A DNA stretch of 15,652 nt from NCBI GenBank assembly GCA_013003465.1, contig JABDIZ010000395.1, forward strand, positions 1-15,652. The letters are read 5' to 3'. The position numbers were made by a program, and so were the translations under genes. Of this stretch, positions 12,821-15,652 are shown in pieces. Source of the stretch: Rhodothermaceae bacterium. Its GTDB lineage: Bacteria; Bacteroidota; Rhodothermia; Rhodothermales; Rubricoccaceae. The notes under the pieces were generated by a model. It had not been told where the DNA came from. It made no database searches and worked only from the letters and a program-made list of their open reading frames with translations. Numbering within the stretch: the stretch's first letter is position 1; each line of letters starts with the position of its first letter.

Positions 12821-15652
12821 CGGTGGCTGCGCTCCGGCAATGACCTCGGGATAGCGGGCGGCTCGGCGGGCTACGAGGTCCGACCACCGGTAGTGCTCGG
12901 CGACGCGGCGGCGCCCCGCGGCGCCCATGTGGGCGCGCGTCTCGGGATCAGCAGCCAAACGGAGGAGTCCTTCGGCCAGATCCGCCGTGACTTGCTTGAC
13001 CGAGGCGGCGGGTACCGCGATGCCACAGTCGGGCGTGACCTGCACAGCCGGGCCGCCGAGCGCGAGGCATAGCACGGGTCGCCCGGCCGCCATTGCCTCC
13101 AGCGTCACATAGCCGCCGGATTCGTGGAAGCTCGGGTGGATGAGGACGTGGCACGCAGCAAGACGCTCCAGAAGCATTTCGCGAGGCAAACGTCCGTGAA
13201 AGAGGACGCGCTCCTCTAGTCCGAGTTGGGCGGCGTGGGCGCGTAGGCGTTCCCACTCGGGGCCCTCGCCTGCGATCTCCAGAACGGCATCCGTAAGCAC
13301 ACCGTCGGCATCCTCAGCCAGCGCCTGTGCGAAGGCATCTAGGGCGAAGGCAAAGCCTTTCAAATGAAGCAAGCGCCCGGCGCAGAGGAACCGGATCGGC
13401 CCTTCGGGCGGCGTCGGTACCGCGTCAAAGTGCGCCAGTTCATCGTCGGACAGCGCGACGGAGCTTTCGACCTCGACGCGGCCGGCACCGAGCCGACGCA
13501 TGCGAGCCGCCGTCTCGGGCGTGGTTGCCAGCGCGAGCGCCGAGCGACGTGCAGTGCGATGGACGAGCGGATCGAGGTGCGCGAGGGCGCGGGCCGTCTC
13601 CCGGATGCGCTCGTAGAGGTGGCCGTACCAGCCGAACGAGGACAGAAACGCGCGCGGTGTAGATTCGCCGCCGCCGACGGGCCCCCAGACGTAGGGGAAC
13701 GGCGCCCACGCGAGTGCGCTCGGCGCCCAGTACTTGACGTAGGAGACGTGCTGCCCGATGTCGAATCCGACCGTGCGGTGCAGTCGCCGGATCCGGCGTG
13801 CGGCGGTGAGTTGCCAGACGTAGTAGTAGGCCTGTTCGCGGAACCCCGTCCGTAGCGCTTCACCACGCAGGTAGCGGATCGCTTCACCCGGCAAGCGGTG
13901 GTAGATGACATGCAGCCCGTCGACCGGCCGCTCGGCCAGTTCGCGTTCGATGTGCGGGCGCGAGGCTTCGTAGGTCAGCACCCAGACGTCGTGGTCGCGC
14001 GCGAGTTCGCGGGCGATGCCCCAGCCCACGCCGCCCTCGGAGCCTTCGCCCGGCATACAGGCAAAAGCATTGACCAGCACTTTCATCGGCCCGTCGTCTC
14101 TCCCCTCTTCTGTCGAAGCATCCACGGGGGCCACCTCGTCCGCTGAGGAGTGCCGGAGCATGCCACTCATCATCGCAGCTTCGACGAGGAGCGTCACGAG
14201 ATCGGAGAGCAAGGCGCCGACAACGCCGAGCACGACCGTTGCCGCTACACCCAGCGTAGCCGCGGCACCGGCCGCCGCGGCACGGGCTCGGAAAACCGCC
14301 TTTGGCCGCTCCTGCGCGCGCAACACAGCCATCAGGACGCCGACGAGTGCCGCCGCTATCGGGAGCACAGCCAGAAGCACGAGCATCGCCGTGGAGACGG
14401 CGTACTGCCCCTCGTAAAGGAAATCCACGAGGGCGTGTCCTGTCGTCAGGATGACCATGCCGTAGGCCACCCCGAGTCCACCGAGCAAACCACCCACGCG
14501 CATCGCAGTCGGCCGCAGCCGACCGGCCTCCCGAGCACGCACGAAGATCGGCAGTGCCATCACAGCGAGGGCCGCGAAGGCATGCAGTGCAGGCATCGCC
14601 AGGTTGTAGAGCGCCCGCAGCGACGCGCTCCCTTCGAGCCCGACAAACAGCGGGAGCACAAGAAACGGTAGCGCGTTGTGGAGCCATTCGAGCGCACCGG
14701 TCGAGGCCGCCCAGCGACCGTATTCGCGGTGCGCCGCGTGAGCGTTGCGGACGAGGGCGCGCTCAGGCCGACCGCGCTGGATACCAAGCCAGAGAGCCAG
14801 GCCTCCAGCGGTGATCCCAGCGCCGAGGCCCATCAGGGCGAGCCCGGCCGGGCCGGAAAGCCACCCCATCCGTTCGAGTACGAACGCGCCGACCAGTACG
14901 AGCACGAGGTAGACGGCTCCGGCCATCGCCGCCCAGTTCGGGCGGAAAACGACGTAGCAGGCCCGGCGCATCAGCCAGAGCAACAGAATCAGCGTCTGCG
15001 CCACAACGAGCACGAGCAGTACCTGCCCGAGCAACACCTGCCCGAACAGAACGCACGCGGCTGCGCCGAGCAACACTAAACCGCCTGCCGCCAGCGTGAA
15101 GCGGACGTGCGACGCGAGCAGCACGCGGAGGTAGTCGCGCGTCTGCGCCTTGAAGCGCCCTGAACCGAAGACCAGCATCGGCTCGACGATCCACCCGCCG
15201 TGCACCGCGCCGATCAGCAGGAACAGAATGAAGCCAACCGTGAACGCCCCGTAGGCTTCCGGCGTGAGCCAGCGCGCCAGCAGCACGTTGACGGCGAAGT
15301 TCGTCCCGGCGAACAGGCCCTGGCCCTTTTCAGCCGCACCGCTGCGAGCCAGTGCCACCGCCGTCAGCGGTGCACCCCAGGCCCATTGCAGCAGTTGCGG
15401 CCAGTCGGCCTCGCCCTGTCCGCCGAGCCAGTCCAGCGCAACATCGCGTGGCGGGCTGGAAAATCGCAAATCCTGGCAACGGCTCAGGATAGTCGGCGTC
15501 AGGATGGCCGGCTGACTGCTGACCAACAAAAGCACCGTCTTTTCCGACGGTTCCTCCAGAGTCTTGAGCAAACTGTTTTGCGCATTGACATTCATTGCGT
15601 CAGCCGGGTTGACAATGACGACTTTATATCCTCGCATCTGGCTGGTCAGCGA
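11450..15652 (-). CDS. Composite frame: HolB fragment + flippase + GT4 + GT4 (5' end off right edge)
   Basis: One frame of 1400 codons stays open from the window edge to the stop at 11452-11450. Numbering from the first Met (15637), residues 1-104 are the C-terminal half of DNA polymerase III delta'. Residues 105-517 are a Wzx-like flippase. Residues 518-939 and 940-1395 are two GT4 glycosyltransferases. Five further codons (SLTSQ) continue upstream to the edge, so the true start is outside. The flippase and GT4 parts make functional sense together: the flippase C-terminus and both GT4 domains would be cytoplasmic. The HolB part does not belong, and I regard that joint as a probable assembly or recombination junction. 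In the real organism the gene probably starts with its own ATG just before the flippase region. The modules are described separately. Confidence 0.75.
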   Translation of the reverse strand, partial: SLTSQMRGYKVVIVNPADAMNVNAQNSLLKTLEEPSEKTVLLLVSSQPAILTPTILSRCQDLRFSSPPRDVALDWLGGQGEADWPQLLQWAWGAPLTAVALARSGAAEKGQGLFAGTNFAVNVLLARWLTPEAYGAFTVGFILFLLIGAVHGGWIVEPMLVFGSGRFKAQTRDYLRVLLASHVRFTLAAGGLVLLGAAACVLFGQVLLGQVLLVLVVAQTLILLLWLMRRACYVVFRPNWAAMAGAVYLVLVLVGAFVLERMGWLSGPAGLALMGLGAGITAGGLALWLGIQRGRPERALVRNAHAAHREYGRWAASTGALEWLHNALPFLVLPLFVGLEGSASLRALYNLAMPALHAFAALAVMALPIFVRAREAGRLRPTAMRVGGLLGGLGVAYGMVILTTGHALVDFLYEGQYAVSTAMLVLLAVLPIAAALVGVLMAVLRAQERPKAVFRARAAAAGAAATLGVAATVVLGVVGALLSDLVTLLVEAAMMSGMLRHSSADEVAPVDASTEEGRDDGPMKVLVNAFACMPGEGSEGGVGWGIARELARDHDVWVLTYEASRPHIERELAERPVDGLHVIYHRLPGEAIRYLRGEALRTGFREQAYYYVWQLTAARRIRRLHRTVGFDIGQHVSYVKYWAPSALAWAPFPYVWGPVGGGESTPRAFLSSFGWYGHLYERIRETARALAHLDPLVHRTARRSALALATTPETAARMRRLGAGRVEVESSVALSDDELAHFDAVPTPPEGPIRFLCAGRLLHLKGFAFALDAFAQALAEDADGVLTDAVLEIAGEGPEWERLRAHAAQLGLEERVLFHGRLPREMLLERLAACHVLIHPSFHESGGYVTLEAMAAGRPVLCLALGGPAVQVTPDCGIAVPAASVKQVTADLAEGLLRLAADPETRAHMGAAGRRRVAEHYRWSDLVARRAARYPEVIAGAQPPVTAPGRARVFINAFACGPGEGSERSVGWGMARGVAQQHDVWVLTHESSRPLLEPELAERPVPGLNVIYYRLPWERQKHWLDGAQRTGVWEQLHYYLWQLGAARVARRLHRAIGFDLTHHVSYVRCWSPSAAAWVDAPMLWGPVGGGESAPRAFYGSFGWRARAFEWVRDAARWMARWDPFVRFTTRRADLALAATPASQALMERLGTARDRIRLRPSVALTDTEIDALATVPAPFDGPIRFLSVGRLLHWKGFDVGLRAFARAEAKAEASGDDSFDEATYWIVGQGPEERRLKRLANRLGIRDRVRFLGRVSRGEVFRWLAASHALVHPSFHDSGGFATLEAMAAGRPVLCLNLGGPAMQVDADSGIVIAASSPEQVVADLATAMQHLAIDARARIEIGKHARERAISGFRMDDVVAEVLACYGQLLGTEATPMPSGDGQLGAMPALVDSASSLVV
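11490..14086 (-). repeat. Diverged tandem duplication of a GT4 coding unit (about 1.28 kb)
   Basis: The two GT4 modules align with a constant offset of 1284 bases through the N-terminal half. For example, the 13-base CCGCCGCCGACGG lies at 13668-13680 and 12384-12396. The offset is 1299 bases in the C-terminal half (GCCCGGCCGCCAT at 13081 and 11782), a difference of exactly 5 codons. The duplication is old, as most third positions differ. Confidence 0.8.
12821..14086 (-). other. GT4 glycosyltransferase module A (first tandem copy)
   Basis: A complete GT4 enzyme of 422 residues within the composite frame. It starts MKVLVNAFACMPGEGSEGG, a common GT4 N-terminus. WGPVGGGES lies in the N-domain. 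In the C-domain, FLCAGRLLHLKGF is the phosphate-binding region, GEGPEWERL the next motif and HPSFHESGGYVTLEAMAAG carries the E-x7-E pair. It should transfer a sugar from an NDP donor. ATG 14086 has a purine-rich AGAGGGGAGAG (14098-14108) 11 bases upstream, so a free-standing module could also be made by internal initiation. It is a diverged copy of module B: about 106 of the first 174 aligned residues are identical by hand count. Confidence 0.85.
14098..14108 (-). promoter_or_regulatory. Possible internal ribosome binding site before GT4 module A
   Basis: The purine-rich AGAGGGGAGAG on the minus strand lies 11 bases before ATG 14086. That spacing is a little longer than ideal. It is inside the coding frame linking flippase and GT4, so it may be a relic of a formerly separate gene start or a working internal start. 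Confidence 0.3.
15021..15050 (-). repeat. 15-base tandem repeat in the flippase
   Basis: Two adjacent 15-base units (15021-15035 and 15036-15050) share ACCTGCCCGA on the plus strand and encode GQVLL twice in a predicted helix. The length is a multiple of three, so the frame is kept. Confidence 0.5.
15326..15652 (-). other. holB: HolB (DNA polymerase III delta') fragment, truncated at both ends
   Basis: The 109 codons read SLTSQMRGYKVVIVNPADAM, then NAQNSLLKTLEEPSEKTVLLL and ILSRCQDLRF. The NSLLKTLEEP block and the SRC motif are hallmarks of clamp-loader subunits, and the overall sequence is most like proteobacterial HolB. The Walker A part would lie beyond the right edge. The match fades after ARSGAAEK (residue 104), where the C-terminal collar domain should begin; hydrophobic flippase sequence starts there instead. 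Base composition is near 53 % GC at the outer end, well below the neighbouring locus. The segment is either foreign sequence joined by misassembly or a remnant brought in by recombination. Confidence 0.85.

Larger units (their letters stand above)
14087..15325 (-). other. Wzx-like oligosaccharide flippase module, N-terminus missing
   Basis: These 413 residues have about 12 hydrophobic segments. They open QGLFAGTNFAVNVLLARWL, the usual first helix of MVF/PST-type polysaccharide flippases, and continue with VEPMLVFGSGRF and a string of Ala/Leu/Val-rich helices to about residue 510. Such proteins move undecaprenyl-linked repeat units across the inner membrane. Relatives normally begin some 15-40 residues earlier with a Met and a short amphipathic lead; this part is replaced by HolB sequence. 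The module ends in a hydrophilic linker (about 20 residues, RHSSADEVAPVDASTEEGRD) that runs straight into the first GT4 domain without a stop. A 15-base tandem repeat (15021-15050) duplicates GQVLL within one helix. Confidence 0.82.

Noticed and set aside
11825..13072. 415-codon open frame on the plus strand
   Set aside because: It is antisense to GT4 modules A and B, which carry clear family motifs; no domain is recognisable in the plus-strand reading.
1..15652. CRISPR arrays, tRNA/rRNA genes, insertion sequences, transposase or toxin-antitoxin genes
   Set aside because: No regularly spaced repeats, structural-RNA sequences or transposase motifs were seen on either strand. The only sizeable repeat is the coding GT4 duplication.
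15326..15652. HolB part as a functional domain of the flippase fusion
   Set aside because: It lacks the collar domain needed to assemble in a clamp loader, and it replaces the flippase N-terminus. No biological link between the two is known, so a joint artefact is preferred.

Overview
The window is a high-GC (roughly 60-67 % by eye) bacterial surface-polysaccharide locus. Every gene I can support lies on the minus strand, so it reads from about 15.6 kb down to 1. It codes for a Wzx/Wzy-type pathway: a flippase, an O-antigen polymerase/ligase-type membrane protein, five glycosyltransferase domains, and a set of nucleotide-sugar enzymes. I cannot name the organism with confidence. The sugar enzymes and glycosyltransferases recall high-GC environmental bacteria, with Rhodothermota/Bacteroidota a weak guess. 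The fragment at the right edge looks like a proteobacterial holB.

Right part (about 15652-7917). One uninterrupted frame runs from the right edge to 11450. It contains in order the C-terminal half of a DNA polymerase III delta' fragment, a 12-segment flippase, and two tandem GT4 glycosyltransferases that are diverged copies of one another. The holB-flippase joint near 15325 has the marks of an artificial or very recent join: two unrelated proteins are both cut at the joint and composition changes there. The flippase-GT4-GT4 part looks like a genuine unusual fusion. A polymerase/ligase-like protein and a further GT4 follow, each joined to the gene before it by a 1-base TGATG stop/start overlap. 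A WecG/TagA/CpsF (GT26) transferase overlaps the end of that GT4.

Middle (7916-5493). A 164-bp GC-rich gap with hairpins precedes a GT2 glycosyltransferase and a TylC3-like sugar C-methyltransferase, whose reading frames overlap or nearly touch.

Left part (5492-246). A 304-bp non-coding gap holding a strong palindrome precedes a tightly packed run: rfbF-like glucose-1-phosphate cytidylyltransferase, an LhgO-like FAD oxidase, an extended SDR, an RmlC-like 3,5-epimerase, and a COG4091/DRL-like NAD(P) oxidoreductase with a SAF-like C-terminus. Two of these junctions are 4-base ATGA/GTGA overlaps. A further gene starts at 174 and runs off the left edge.

Working together (inference): RfbF would make CDP-glucose. 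The SDR, RmlC-like epimerase, C-methyltransferase and the two oxidoreductases would turn it into a modified, probably C-methylated, deoxy sugar. No recognisable CDP-glucose 4,6-dehydratase (RfbG) is present. The glycosyltransferases would build a repeat unit on the lipid carrier, the flippase would export it, and the polymerase/ligase would extend or transfer it. No initiating phosphoglycosyl transferase, Wzz or export porin is visible, so the locus continues outside the window.
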